Assembly (NCBI RefSeq): GCF_031846245.1
Contig: NZ_JAVRIC010000003.1
Location: forward strand, 124,001-188,000
DNA from: Banduia mediterranea
Lineage (GTDB): Bacteria > Pseudomonadota > Gammaproteobacteria > Nevskiales > Nevskiaceae
Reading direction: 5' to 3'
DNA length: 64,000 bases
Under the pieces are notes generated by a model that searched no databases, was not told where the DNA came from, and was given only the letters and a program-made list of their open reading frames with translations. This document shows positions 43,664-52,689 of the stretch, piece by piece (the stretch's first letter is position 1; each line of letters begins with the position of its first letter). The translations under genes and the position numbers were made by a program.

Positions 43664-44818
43664 TCAGGGTCGCGCCTCGAACAGGCGCCGCGCGATGATG
43701 ATGCGCTGTAGCTCGTTGGTGCCTTCGCCGATCGCCAGCAGCGGCGCGTCACGGTAGAGGCGTTCGATGCGCGCTTCGCGCGAATAGCCATAGGCCCCGT
43801 GGATGCGCAGGCACTCTGCAGAGTTTTCCATGGCCGCTTCGGTGGCGAACAGCTTGGCCATGCCCGATTCCAGGTCGCAGCGCCGGCCCTCGTCATAGGC
43901 GCGGGCGGCGGACTCCACCAGCAGGCGCGCGGCCTCCACGCGCGTGGCCATGTCGGCGAGCTTGATCTGGATCGCCTGGTGCTCGCCGATGGGCTTGCCG
44001 AAGGTCTTGCGCTGGCCGGCGTAGGAGAGCGCCTCCTCGAGTGCTGACCGCGCCACGCCCACGCCGCGCGCGGCGACGTTGATGCGGCCCAGCTCGAGGC
44101 CGCCGAGGATCTGCTGCAGACCGCGCCCCTCGACGCCGCCGATGAGCCGGGAGGCGGGGATGCGGTAGTCCTCGAATCGCATCTCCACCGTGTCGACACC
44201 GCGATAGCCGAGCTTGGGCAGCTTGCGCGGCACCGAGAATCCCGGGCCTTTTTCAGCAAGGAACAGGCTCATGCCGCGGTGACGCGGGTCGGCCTGCGGA
44301 TCGGTCTTGACCAGCAGCGCGAAGCAGTTGCCGTGCAGGCCGTTGGTGATCCAGGTCTTGGCGCCGTTGACGAGGTAATCCTCACCATCGCGCCGTGCCA
44401 CGGTGCGGATGGCCTGCAGATCGCTGCCGCAATCCGGCTCGGTGAGCGCGATGCCGCCACGCAGTTCGCCGCAGGCCAAGCGGGGCAGGAACTCGTCCCT
44501 CTGCGCGTCGGTGCCGTAGCGCAGCACGGCGGCGGCCATGATCAGATGCGAGTTGATTACGCCGGACAGCGACATCCACTCGGCGGCAATGGCCTCGATC
44601 AGCCGCGCATAAGTCCGCACCTTGAGGCCGAGGCCACCGTAGGACTCCGGGATGATGGCGCCGAACAGGCCCATTTCGCGCATCTGTTCGACGATCGCTT
44701 CCGGGTACTCGTCGGCCTGCTCAAGGCGGATGGCGACCGGACGTACCTCGCGGGTGAGAAATCGCTCGACAGCCGTAATCAGAGCATCGTCTTCATAGGG
44801 TGCTTCCGAGGCATTCAT
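43664..44818 (-). CDS. Acyl-CoA dehydrogenase, last gene of the 11.7-kb operon
   Basis: A 384-residue ACAD with GGIALTEPDCGSDLQAIRTV, YLVNGAKTWITNGLHGN and the catalytic Glu in LLAIGEGTNELQRIIIARRL, the normal arrangement. It lies 9 bp after the carboxyltransferase stop, so it is co-transcribed. As the final gene of the carboxylase/AtuA operon it would make the enoyl-CoA that is then carboxylated, as LiuA or AtuD do. It differs in sequence from the four other intact ACADs in the window, so each presumably serves a different acyl chain. Confidence 0.94.
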   Translation of the reverse strand: MNASEAPYEDDALITAVERFLTREVRPVAIRLEQADEYPEAIVEQMREMGLFGAIIPESYGGLGLKVRTYARLIEAIAAEWMSLSGVINSHLIMAAAVLRYGTDAQRDEFLPRLACGELRGGIALTEPDCGSDLQAIRTVARRDGEDYLVNGAKTWITNGLHGNCFALLVKTDPQADPRHRGMSLFLAEKGPGFSVPRKLPKLGYRGVDTVEMRFEDYRIPASRLIGGVEGRGLQQILGGLELGRINVAARGVGVARSALEEALSYAGQRKTFGKPIGEHQAIQIKLADMATRVEAARLLVESAARAYDEGRRCDLESGMAKLFATEAAMENSAECLRIHGAYGYSREARIERLYRDAPLLAIGEGTNELQRIIIARRLFEARP

Positions 44819-44827
44819 ATCCGGGCC

Positions 44828-46426
44828 TCACATGCGGAAGATGCCGTAGCGCTGTTCAGCAGGCGCCACGTTGGCCGCGCAGGACAGCGCGATGCCAAGC
44901 GCGTTGCGGGTGTCGGTGGGGTCGAGCACGCCGTCGTCCAGGCAGCGCGCGGAGTACCACAGCGTGGATGTCTCGCGTTCGCACTTTTCGCGCGTACGGC
45001 GGCGCAGCTCGGCCACTTCCTCGTCGCCGGCGTCCGGGCGCTCGCGGCGCAGCTGGCGCAGCTTGACGTCGGCCAGCGTGTTGCCGGCCTGCTCCGGTCC
45101 CATCACGCCCATCTTGGCCTGCGGCCACGAGAAGATCATGCGCGGATCCCAGGAGCGTCCGCACATGCCGTAGTAGCCGGCACCGAAGGCACCGCTGGTG
45201 ATCACGGTGAATTTGGGCACTTCCGAGCCGGCCTGGGCCATGAGCATCTTGGCGCCGTCCTTGGTGATGCCGCGCTCCTCGTACTGGCGGCCGATCATGT
45301 AGCCGGTGGTGTTCTGCAGGAAGATCAGCGGCGTGCCGATTTGGTTGCAGATCTGGATGAAGTGCGCGGCCTTGAGCGAGCTGTCGGAGAACAGCACGCC
45401 GTTGTTGCCGAGGATGCCGACCTTGCAGCCCCACAGCCGCGCCCAGCCGCAGACCAGCGTCGGGCCGTAGGCCGGCTGGTATTCCTGGAACAGGCTGCCG
45501 TCGACCATGCGCGCGATCACCTCGCGCATGTCGAACTGCGTCTTGTAGTCCACCGGCACGATGCCGTACAGCTCGCGCGGGTCGTAGTAAGGCGCTTCCG
45601 GCGCGACCCAGTCGAAGTGCTTTGTCGGCTGCGAGAAGTTGGCGACGAGGGCGCGGGCCAGCGCGATGCCTTCCTCCTCGCTGTCCACCGGGTAGTCGGC
45701 GGTGCCGGAGACGGAGGTGTGCATGTCTGCGCCGCCGAGCGCGTCCACCGTCACTTCCTCGCCGGTGGCCGCCTTCACCAGCGGCGGGCCGCCGAGGAAG
45801 ATCGCGCCGGTGCCGCGCACCATGATCGTGTGCTCGCACAGCGCCGGCACGTAGGCGCCACCCGCGGTGCAGTGGCCGAGCACCACCGCCACCTGCGGGA
45901 TGCCGAGCTTGGACAGCATGCACTGCTGGCGGAACACGCGGCCGCCCATGACGTAGACGCCCGAGAGGTCTTCCAGGTAGCCGCCCGCACTGTCGCACAG
46001 GTGCACCATCGGCAGGCGGTTCTCGATGGCGATCTCCATCGCACGGATGATCTTGGGCGCGGACATCGGGTACCAGGCGCCGCCCTTGTTACTGGAATCG
46101 TCGGCGTGGATCATCACCTCGCGTCCGCTGACGATACCGACGCCGGAAACCACGTTGGCACCCGGCGCCTCGCCGTTGAACTGATCGTAGGCAGCGATGC
46201 TGGACAGCTCCAGGAATGGCGTGCCGGGATCGAGCAGCAGGTCCAGGCGCTCGCGCAGCAGCAGCTTGTTCTGCTTGCGCAGGCGCTCGATGTCGCGCGC
46301 CGGTCGCTCGTGGCGCACGCGGTCCTGCAGGGCCTTGAAGTCGCCGCAGATGCGCTGCATGGCGACGCTGTTGGCGCGAAATGTCGGCGAGGCCGGCGAC
46401 ACACGGGTTTCGAGACGCCGCATCAT
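44828..46426 (-). CDS. Acyl-CoA carboxylase carboxyltransferase beta subunit (copy 3)
   Basis: A 532-residue beta subunit. N-domain: LGHCTAGGAYVPALCEHTIMVRG. C-domain: SGAFGAGYYGMCGRSWDPR then WPQAKMGVMGPEQAGNTL. The loop keeps GAG but has SGAFGAG rather than GGSYGAG. The start at 46426 is one of two adjacent ATGs that overlap the biotin-carrier stop. It belongs with the separate biotin carrier (46423) and biotin carboxylase (46949) immediately upstream, forming a complete three-chain carboxylase. Confidence 0.93.
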   Translation of the reverse strand: MMRRLETRVSPASPTFRANSVAMQRICGDFKALQDRVRHERPARDIERLRKQNKLLLRERLDLLLDPGTPFLELSSIAAYDQFNGEAPGANVVSGVGIVSGREVMIHADDSSNKGGAWYPMSAPKIIRAMEIAIENRLPMVHLCDSAGGYLEDLSGVYVMGGRVFRQQCMLSKLGIPQVAVVLGHCTAGGAYVPALCEHTIMVRGTGAIFLGGPPLVKAATGEEVTVDALGGADMHTSVSGTADYPVDSEEEGIALARALVANFSQPTKHFDWVAPEAPYYDPRELYGIVPVDYKTQFDMREVIARMVDGSLFQEYQPAYGPTLVCGWARLWGCKVGILGNNGVLFSDSSLKAAHFIQICNQIGTPLIFLQNTTGYMIGRQYEERGITKDGAKMLMAQAGSEVPKFTVITSGAFGAGYYGMCGRSWDPRMIFSWPQAKMGVMGPEQAGNTLADVKLRQLRRERPDAGDEEVAELRRRTREKCERETSTLWYSARCLDDGVLDPTDTRNALGIALSCAANVAPAEQRYGIFRM

Positions 46427-46926
46427 GCCTGCGTCTCCTTGTCGGCGAAGCGCAACAGCGCGGCCTTGACGGGAACGGTCTGCCCCGGCGCACACAGCAC
46501 CTCGGCGATCTCGCCGTCGTGCGGCGCGGTGATAGTGACTTCGAGTTTCATGCTTTCCATGGTCAGCAGAACCTGGCCGGCCTCGACGGCGTCTCCGGGC
46601 TGGACCTGCACGGTGAGGATGGTGCCAGGCATCGGTGAGAGGGTGCTGTCGCCGCCGCCGGCGCCGCGCGCGGCCAGGGCGTCGAGCGGGTTGATGCGGT
46701 GCAGGGCGTAGGCGCGGCCGTCAACGTGAATCCAGATGTGGTCGCCGTGCTGCGCGATGTGCACCTCGCGGCGTTCTTCGCCGGCACGCACGCGGTGGCG
46801 GCCGTCGCCGAGTGCCTCAATGGCGCAGGCAAAGCGGCGCTCGCCAGTCTGGAGTTCGTAGCCGTCCGCAGTGCGCAGCAGTGCGCAGGGATGCTCGCGG
46901 TCTTCTAGCGCGATGATCTTTTTCAT
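46423..46926 (-). CDS. Stand-alone biotin carboxyl carrier protein
   Basis: A 167-residue protein. The N-terminal ~90 residues form a small beta domain (RRFACAIEALGDGRHRVR, IWIHVDGRAYALHRIN) like the BT region of MCC alpha. The C-terminal biotinyl domain has MPGTILTVQVQPGDAVEAG and the biotin Lys in TMESMKLEVTITAP. In MCC/GCC alpha these are fused to the carboxylase; here they are a separate gene. The ATG is preceded by AGGAGGAG. The biotin carboxylase stop is 22 bp upstream, and the carboxyltransferase overlaps the 3' end. Confidence 0.92.
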   Translation of the reverse strand: MKKIIALEDREHPCALLRTADGYELQTGERRFACAIEALGDGRHRVRAGEERREVHIAQHGDHIWIHVDGRAYALHRINPLDALAARGAGGGDSTLSPMPGTILTVQVQPGDAVEAGQVLLTMESMKLEVTITAPHDGEIAEVLCAPGQTVPVKAALLRFADKETQA

Positions 46927-46948
46927 GGTCTTCGGATCTCCTCCTGCT

Positions 46949-48442
46949 TCAATTGCGCCAGGGGCCCATGGCGGCGTAGATCGCCGGCACGGACGCGGCG
47001 GCGTCCAACATCTGGCGATCACTCAGCGCGGCGGCGGCGAGCAGGATGTCGGTGGGCACGGTCTCGTCCTTGCCCGACAGCGCGGCGGCTTCCTGCTCCA
47101 GAAACGCGGTGGTGTAGTCGCCCGAGGCAAAGCGCGGATGCGCGAGGATGCGGTCGAGGTAGGCGATGTTGGTGGTCAGGCCCAGCAGCACGGTGTCGCG
47201 CAGCGCCTGGCGCGCGCGGGCAATGGCCTCGGCACGGTCGCGGCCGTGCACGATCAGCTTGGACAGCAGCGGGTCGAAATCCGTACCCACGGTCTGGCCC
47301 TCGTGCACGCCGCTGTCCACGCGCACGCCGGGGCCGGTGGCCTCGCGCAGAAGGTGGATGCGGCCGGTGGCCGGCACGAATCCCGCCGCCGGATCCTCGG
47401 CGCAGATGCGCAGCTCGATGGAATGGCCGCGGTGGACGATGTCGGCCTGCGCGTAGCCCAAGGCTGCGCCCTCGGCCACGCGCAGCTGCTCGGCCACCAG
47501 GTCGAAGCCCGTCACCATCTCGGTGACCGGGTGCTCGACTTGCAGGCGCGTGTTCATCTCCAGGAAATAGAACTCGCCGTCGGCGCCGTAGATGAACTCG
47601 ACCGTCCCCGCGCCGACGTAGCCGGCGGCCTTGGCGATACCGACGGCGGCTTCGCAGATGCTCTTGCGCTTCTCCGGGTTCAGCACCGGCGAGGGGGTTT
47701 CCTCCACGATCTTCTGGAAGCGGCGCTGCACCGAGCACTCGCGTTCGCCGAAGTGCACGACGTTGCCGTGAATGTCGCCGAACACCTGCACCTCGATGTG
47801 GCGCGGCCGCTCGACGTAGCGTTCCACAAACAGCCGCCCGTCGCCGAAGTAGCGCTCGCCCTCGCGCCGCGCCGTGGCCAACTCGGCCTCCAGCGTCGCC
47901 GCCTCGCGCACGATGCGCATACCCTTGCCGCCGCCGCCCGCTGCGGGCTTGATCAGGATGGGCAGATCCACCGCCAGCGCGCGCTTGGCAAACGTCGCCG
48001 GGTCATCGGCCTCCACTGCGCTGGGCGCGACCGGAAAGCCGCGCTCGACCACGAAGTTGCGCGCGCGGATCTTGTCGCCCATCAGTTCGATGGCCTCGGC
48101 CGTGGGGCCGACGAAGCGGATGCCGGCCTCGGCCAGCCCGCGTGCCAGCGCGGCGTTCTCGGAAAGAAAGCCGTAGCCCGGATGCACCGCGTCCGCGCCC
48201 CACTCGCGTGCGGCACGGACGATCTCCGCGACATTCAGATAGGCGACGACAGGCGTTGGCCCCTCGATCGGCAGGCAGTCGTCGGCCAGACGCGGCGCGG
48301 TGCCGCCTTCCTCGGCCGGGTGCCGGACGATGGCAGTGGTGATGCCGCGGGCCCGCGCGGTGCGCAGGATGCGTGCTGCAATCTCGCCGCGGTTGGCGAC
48401 GAGCAGGCGCCGGATGGGCTTCAAGGCAGAAGTCGTACTCAT
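46949..48442 (-). CDS. Biotin carboxylase subunit without carrier domain
   Basis: A 497-residue biotin carboxylase: RRLLVANRGEIAARILRTAR, KPAAGGGGKGMRIVRE, ECSVQRRFQKIVEETPSP and EMNTRLQVEHPVTEMVTG are all present. It ends soon after the BC C-domain with no BT or biotinyl domain, which is supplied by the next gene. It carboxylates the biotin of that carrier. The ATG overlaps the AtuA stop (four bases), so AtuA and the carboxylase are produced together, in reversed order compared with the plus-strand operon. Confidence 0.94.
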   Translation of the reverse strand: MSTTSALKPIRRLLVANRGEIAARILRTARARGITTAIVRHPAEEGGTAPRLADDCLPIEGPTPVVAYLNVAEIVRAAREWGADAVHPGYGFLSENAALARGLAEAGIRFVGPTAEAIELMGDKIRARNFVVERGFPVAPSAVEADDPATFAKRALAVDLPILIKPAAGGGGKGMRIVREAATLEAELATARREGERYFGDGRLFVERYVERPRHIEVQVFGDIHGNVVHFGERECSVQRRFQKIVEETPSPVLNPEKRKSICEAAVGIAKAAGYVGAGTVEFIYGADGEFYFLEMNTRLQVEHPVTEMVTGFDLVAEQLRVAEGAALGYAQADIVHRGHSIELRICAEDPAAGFVPATGRIHLLREATGPGVRVDSGVHEGQTVGTDFDPLLSKLIVHGRDRAEAIARARQALRDTVLLGLTTNIAYLDRILAHPRFASGDYTTAFLEQEAAALSGKDETVPTDILLAAAALSDRQMLDAAASVPAIYAAMGPWRN

Positions 48443-50223
48443 TCGAAGCTCAGCGAAGCGGGTACCATGACGGGATGGTCGAGCAGCATCTGAGCAAAGG
48501 CCTTGCCCTGCGGGTCGATGCGGATGGAGGCGATGCCGCCGCCGCCGAGCGCGCGCTCCAGCAGGAAGTTCAGGCCGTGCACGCCGGGCATGTCCCAGCG
48601 GTGCACCGGGCCTTCGCAGAGGTGGGCGAACCAGCCGGCCACGGCCTCGGGCGTGAGCGCGGCACGGATGTAGGGCAGGTATTCAGGACGGCGCGCGAGC
48701 ACACCGATGTTGGCGGAGTCGCCCTTGTCGCCGCTGCGCGCCCAGGCCAGGCGCAGCAGTGGCACTTCGCGCGAGCCGCCCTCAAAGGCATCGGCGGCCG
48801 GCAGCGGCCCGGAGACGACGGGCAGGGTGGCAGGGTCGTAGCGCTCGCCGCTCATCTGCGGGCAGGCGATGGCCTGGCCGTCCAGCTCCAGGCGTACCGG
48901 GATGCGCGACTTGTCCCACAGGTAGGAGAACAGCCGCACCACCGGCTGCACCTTGGGCCGGCCGCCGACGAAGCCGGTGATGGCCGGCGCGGTGGCCAGC
49001 GCCATTGGCGCCATCTCGCGCGAGAAGATCTCCAGCGCGTCCTTGCTGGAGTGGCGCACGCCCATCTTGACCATCACCTCGCGGGTGACGGCGCGCGCGT
49101 GCGGGCCGTAGGTGGCTTCAGCGCCGAGCACTTCCGTGCAGGTCTCGGTGAAGTCGTCCAGGCCGCGTTCGGCGAACAGGCGCCGGCAGCGCGTGTACAG
49201 CGCCTCGGCCACGCGCTCGCCTTTCTGCTGGGCGTCGACACCGCCGATCATCAGCATGGCGATGGCGCGGAAGCCGTCGGCATAAGTCGCGCTGACCTTG
49301 CACTGCGTGGTGGCCGGTCCGCCGCGCGCGCCGCTGACGCGCACGCGGTTGTCGCCGGCCTGCTCCAGCCGCACTTGGGTGAAGTCGCAGCGCACGTCCG
49401 GCAGCAGGTAGGCGCGTGGATCGCCGATCTCGTAGACCATCTGCTCGCCGACGGTGGAGGGCACGATCAGGCCGCCGGTACCGGGCGGCTTTTCCACCAC
49501 GAAGCTGCCGTCGGGCTCGCACACCGCGATCGGAAAGCCCATGTTGTCCCAGCCCGGCACGCGGTGCCAGTCGGTGTAGTTGCCGCCCGTGGTCTGGGTG
49601 CCGCACTCGATGATATGGCCGGCGAGGCTGCCCTGGGCCAGCCGGTCGTAATCCGTCGACTCCCAGCCGAAGGCGCTGATCAGTGGGCCGAGCACCACCG
49701 CGCTGTCCACGCAGCGGCCGGTCACAACGATGTCGGCGCCGGCGTCGAGCGCAGCAGCAATGGGAAAGGCGCCCAGATAGGCGTTGGCGCTCATCAGGCG
49801 CGCCGGCAGATCGGCGCCTGAAAACATCTCGCGCACGCCGGCTGCGCGCATGGCCTCGACCTGCGGCATCAGGTCATCACCGGTCACTGCGGCGATTTTA
49901 AGCGTAAGGCCTTCAGCCCTGGCGGCCTCGGCGAGGGCTTGCCGGCAGGCGCCGGGGTTCACGCCGCCCGCGTTGCTCACCACGCGGATGCCGCGTTCCT
50001 TGAGTTGGCGCAGAAGTGGGCGCAGCGTGGTGACGAAGTCGGGCGCGTAGCCGGCCGCCGGGTCCTTGGCCTTGGCACGGGTCAGCAGCGACATCGTGAT
50101 TTCGGCCAGATAGTCGAAGACCAGGAAGTCGAGCTTGCCGCCGTGCACCAACTGGGTGGCCGCATACTCGGTATCGCCCCAGAAGCCGGAAGCGCAGCCG
50201 ATGCGCAGAGAAGTGCGGGTCAT
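48439..50223 (-). CDS. AtuA family protein (second copy)
   Basis: A 594-residue AtuA-family protein: LRIGCASGFWGDTEYAATQL, SNAGGVNPGACRQALAEAAR, DIVVTGRCVDSAVVLGPLI and, in the C-terminal domain, WARSGDKGDSANIGVLARR. It parallels the protein at 21045 motif by motif but is clearly diverged. The start at 50223 overlaps the thioesterase stop (four bases). The biochemical role of AtuA is unknown to me; its strict company with carboxylases in both operons here supports a role in handling gamma-carboxylated acyl-CoA. Confidence 0.9.
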   Translation of the reverse strand: MTRTSLRIGCASGFWGDTEYAATQLVHGGKLDFLVFDYLAEITMSLLTRAKAKDPAAGYAPDFVTTLRPLLRQLKERGIRVVSNAGGVNPGACRQALAEAARAEGLTLKIAAVTGDDLMPQVEAMRAAGVREMFSGADLPARLMSANAYLGAFPIAAALDAGADIVVTGRCVDSAVVLGPLISAFGWESTDYDRLAQGSLAGHIIECGTQTTGGNYTDWHRVPGWDNMGFPIAVCEPDGSFVVEKPPGTGGLIVPSTVGEQMVYEIGDPRAYLLPDVRCDFTQVRLEQAGDNRVRVSGARGGPATTQCKVSATYADGFRAIAMLMIGGVDAQQKGERVAEALYTRCRRLFAERGLDDFTETCTEVLGAEATYGPHARAVTREVMVKMGVRHSSKDALEIFSREMAPMALATAPAITGFVGGRPKVQPVVRLFSYLWDKSRIPVRLELDGQAIACPQMSGERYDPATLPVVSGPLPAADAFEGGSREVPLLRLAWARSGDKGDSANIGVLARRPEYLPYIRAALTPEAVAGWFAHLCEGPVHRWDMPGVHGLNFLLERALGGGGIASIRIDPQGKAFAQMLLDHPVMVPASLSFE

Positions 50224-50723
50224 AGGGTCGTATCTCCGGAGGTGGAGGCCGCTCCGCGCGGCCAGAAAATGCGCCAGATGCCCTTGGCCGTGGCGCAGAC
50301 TTCGCCTTGGTCGTTGAGCAGTTCGCCTTCGGCGAAGGCGGTACCGCGGCCCACGCGCAACACGCGACCGGCGGCCTTGAACGCGCTGCCGCGAGCGGCC
50401 GTCAGGTAGGTGATGTCGAGATTGATCGTCACCTGTGAATAACCAGCGAGATCGGCGCCAGCCGCCCGCAGCTGCGGCATCTGGGCTGACACGATCGCGT
50501 AGCCCAGTGCGCCGTCGAACATGTAGGAAATGACGCCACCGTTGATGGCGTCCGGCGGGCCGCCGGCACCGCGCTGGGCCGGGGTCGGGTTTCTCAGGAA
50601 CAGGGCGACCTCGCCAGTTGAAACCTCCTCTGAGGTCAGCCCTTGGGCGGTCATGAAGGGACTGGCGTCCCAGTTGTCTTTGAACAAATACGGGGCCACT
50701 GCGGGAGAGGTGTCGTTCGGCAT
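50220..50723 (-). CDS. PaaI-like hotdog thioesterase
   Basis: A 167-residue hotdog-fold protein. The helix motif DAINGGVISYMFDGALGYA and strands VTINLDITYLTAARGSAFK, RVLRVGRGTAFAEGELLND and ATAKGIWRIF are typical of the PaaI/YbgC-like thioesterases, with Asp in the MFDGAL helix the likely base. It would hydrolyse acyl-CoA, perhaps to relieve CoA sequestration. It overlaps AtuA downstream and begins 22 bp after the ACAD remnant. Confidence 0.85.
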   Translation of the reverse strand: MPNDTSPAVAPYLFKDNWDASPFMTAQGLTSEEVSTGEVALFLRNPTPAQRGAGGPPDAINGGVISYMFDGALGYAIVSAQMPQLRAAGADLAGYSQVTINLDITYLTAARGSAFKAAGRVLRVGRGTAFAEGELLNDQGEVCATAKGIWRIFWPRGAASTSGDTTL

Positions 50724-50745
50724 GGGAGCTTGTGGAAAATTCAGG

Positions 50746-51066
50746 TCAATAGGAGCGGGGCAGTCCGAGGACGTGCTCGCCGATGTAGTTTAGGATCATT
50801 TCGTTGTTGACGGACGCCACGCGCATGAGCCGGGCAAACGGCCATTGGGCTCGGTCACGCCGAAGCACATCCTGGCTTCGCCGGTAGCCGTGGGTGTGAC
50901 GAACTTGCGGATCTGCTCGGGCGTACCGTGCCGGACTATCGGCATGCGCGCGAAGCTGCCGAGCACGAAGAACAGCGAGATGATGCCGGCGCGGGCGGTG
51001 TCGGGTGATGCGACGCGTCAGGCCCTCCGCTGCTTCGCGGACGGCGGCGTTGGTGTCTTCGCTCAT
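50746..51066 (-). pseudogene. Acyl-CoA dehydrogenase remnant
   Basis: The first 20 codons (MSEDTNAAVREAAEGLTRRI, with AGGAG ribosome site) are a normal ACAD start. After a break the second frame reads FARMPIVRHGTPEQIRKFV and GEARMCFGVTEPN, the central ACAD motif. After another break the first frame gives VNNEMILNYIGEHVLGLPRSY, the C-terminus of the ACAD group seen at 4925-6082. About three quarters of the protein is missing through internal deletions and frame changes, so it cannot be active. It remains in the operon between DUF35 and the thioesterase. Confidence 0.85.
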
Positions 51067-51102
51067 CCTGGTCTCTCCTGCGGCGGGCTGTATATCTTGT
51101 GC

Positions 51103-51510
51103 TCAGGCCGGCTCGAACTGCGGAATCCGGAATCCGCTGCCGCGTGTTTCGAAACACAGCTTCAGCGCCATGCCGATCCGAACGGATTCCGGCGGACAGT
51201 TGAGGATGTTGGCCATCATCCGCGGCCCTTCTTCCAGTTCCACGATCGCCAGAACGTAGGGGCAGTCGTCCTTGAACGCGGCGTAGGGAGGCTGATAGAC
51301 GATGCTGTAGCTGTAGAGCGTGCCGCGGCCGCTGGCCTTCTCCCAGGCCGGGTCCGGGGAGTAGTCGTAGGGGCTCCAGCGGCGCGGATAGAGGAAGGCC
51401 TTGCCGGTGCCGCGGCAGCGCTGGATCATCAGCTCGCCGCGCTGTGCGGCCTCCCAGTAGGGGCGGGCGTCGGGCAGGACTTCGGGGACGGGCTTTCCGG
51501 TGGCGCTCAT
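51103..51510 (-). CDS. DUF35 OB-fold protein (acyl-CoA-associated)
   Basis: A 135-residue DUF35 protein: N-terminal helix and degenerate zinc ribbon (MIQRCRGTGKAFLYPRRW, with only the first of the usual four Cys) then an OB-fold (GRGTLYSYSIVYQPPY, YVLAIVELEEGPRMMANI, SVRIGMALKLCFE). DUF35 proteins work as partners of thiolase-like enzymes, as in steroid side-chain retro-aldolases (Ltp2 with ChsH2). The gene overlaps the thiolase-like gene by four bases, which fits a stoichiometric complex. Confidence 0.88.
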   Translation of the reverse strand: MSATGKPVPEVLPDARPYWEAAQRGELMIQRCRGTGKAFLYPRRWSPYDYSPDPAWEKASGRGTLYSYSIVYQPPYAAFKDDCPYVLAIVELEEGPRMMANILNCPPESVRIGMALKLCFETRGSGFRIPQFEPA

Positions 51511-52676
51511 GACTGGTTCGAGAGGATCAGTGTGGCGTGTTCGGACATCATGCCGCCGTAGCAGTGGACGATGCCGGTGCGGGCGCCGGGGAGTTGGCGC
51601 TGGCCGGCGTCGCCCATCAGTTGGCGGGCGGCCTCGACGATCATGGTCTGCCCGGACGCGTCGCCGACATGTCCGAAGGACATCAGGCCGCCATAGGTGT
51701 TCACTGGAAACTCGCCGCCCGGCCCCGTCCGACCGCCCTCGAAGAACCGCCCGCCCTCACCCTTGCGGCAGAAGCCGAGATCCTCGGCGTAGATGATGGG
51801 ATTGATGCTGAAGGAGTCGTACAGCTGCGCGAAATCCATGTCCTTTGGCGTCAGCCCGGCCATGCGGTAGGCGCGCGCCGAAGTGTCGTGCGAGCCTAGC
51901 GTCGTCAGGCTCGTGGCTTGACTGATGCTGGCGTGGGTGTGCTTCTCACCATAGCCGAGCAGATAGCAGGGCTGCGAATGGAAGCGCTTGGCATTCTCCG
52001 GGCTGGTCACGAGCACGGCCGAGCCGCCCTCGCTCGGTACCGAGCAGTCGAACAGGTTGAACGGGTAGGCAATGGGTCGCGAGGACAACACCTGGTCGAC
52101 GCTCAGCGGACCCTGCGGCGCCATCAGCGCATCCGGATGCAGCAGCGACCATTCGCGCTGTGACACCGCCACCTGGGCAAGCTGTTCACGCGTGGTGCCG
52201 AACTCGTGCATGTGACGCACGGCGGCGAGCGCGAAGATCGGCGGGATGTAGGTGCCGTACGGATACTCGAACTGGGGATGGCTGATGAGCTTGCTCATCA
52301 GCTCGGAAATGCCGCTGCCCACGTTCGGGAACCGGCCGGCGCCCAGGCACAGCACCGAGTCGCACAGGCCCTGGCCGATCGCCAAGGCCGCCCGGATCAG
52401 CATCAGCGCATAGGTTCCCCCGCCGGCGTTGATCGCCTCGCTGAAGGTCGGCTGGATGCCGAGTTCCTCGGACAGCTTTTCATGCGCGAAGACGTCGACC
52501 TCGGTGGCGGCCATGCCGACCGGCGCCGACAGCAGGCCCTGGATGTCCTGCGGACGCAGCTTCCACTCGCTCAGGAACTGGCCGAGCACCTGCCGGTACA
52601 TTTCCATCCCGTCGTACTGCGGATAGCGGCCCGGCTTCATCTCCGAAACTGCGACGATGGCGGCAAGTGGCTTCAT
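51507..52676 (-). CDS. Thiolase-fold protein lacking the nucleophilic Cys (possible retro-aldolase)
   Basis: A 389-residue SCP2-thiolase-like protein. At the nucleophile position it reads EAINAGGGTYA, with Asn83 where its neighbour has Cys88. The thiolase HDCF motif is YDSF (Tyr286), GHP is GHV (His336), and the C-terminal motif is HCYGG (Tyr373). Loss of Cys with Tyr in place of His is the pattern of the steroid side-chain aldolase Ltp2, which needs a DUF35 partner; exactly such a partner overlaps this gene. So retro-aldol cleavage of a 3-hydroxyacyl-CoA is more likely than thiolysis (inference). ATG 52676 is chosen because the domain begins there. Confidence 0.88.
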   Translation of the reverse strand: MKPLAAIVAVSEMKPGRYPQYDGMEMYRQVLGQFLSEWKLRPQDIQGLLSAPVGMAATEVDVFAHEKLSEELGIQPTFSEAINAGGGTYALMLIRAALAIGQGLCDSVLCLGAGRFPNVGSGISELMSKLISHPQFEYPYGTYIPPIFALAAVRHMHEFGTTREQLAQVAVSQREWSLLHPDALMAPQGPLSVDQVLSSRPIAYPFNLFDCSVPSEGGSAVLVTSPENAKRFHSQPCYLLGYGEKHTHASISQATSLTTLGSHDTSARAYRMAGLTPKDMDFAQLYDSFSINPIIYAEDLGFCRKGEGGRFFEGGRTGPGGEFPVNTYGGLMSFGHVGDASGQTMIVEAARQLMGDAGQRQLPGARTGIVHCYGGMMSEHATLILSNQS

Positions 52677-52689
52677 GCCTGCGGCCTTC

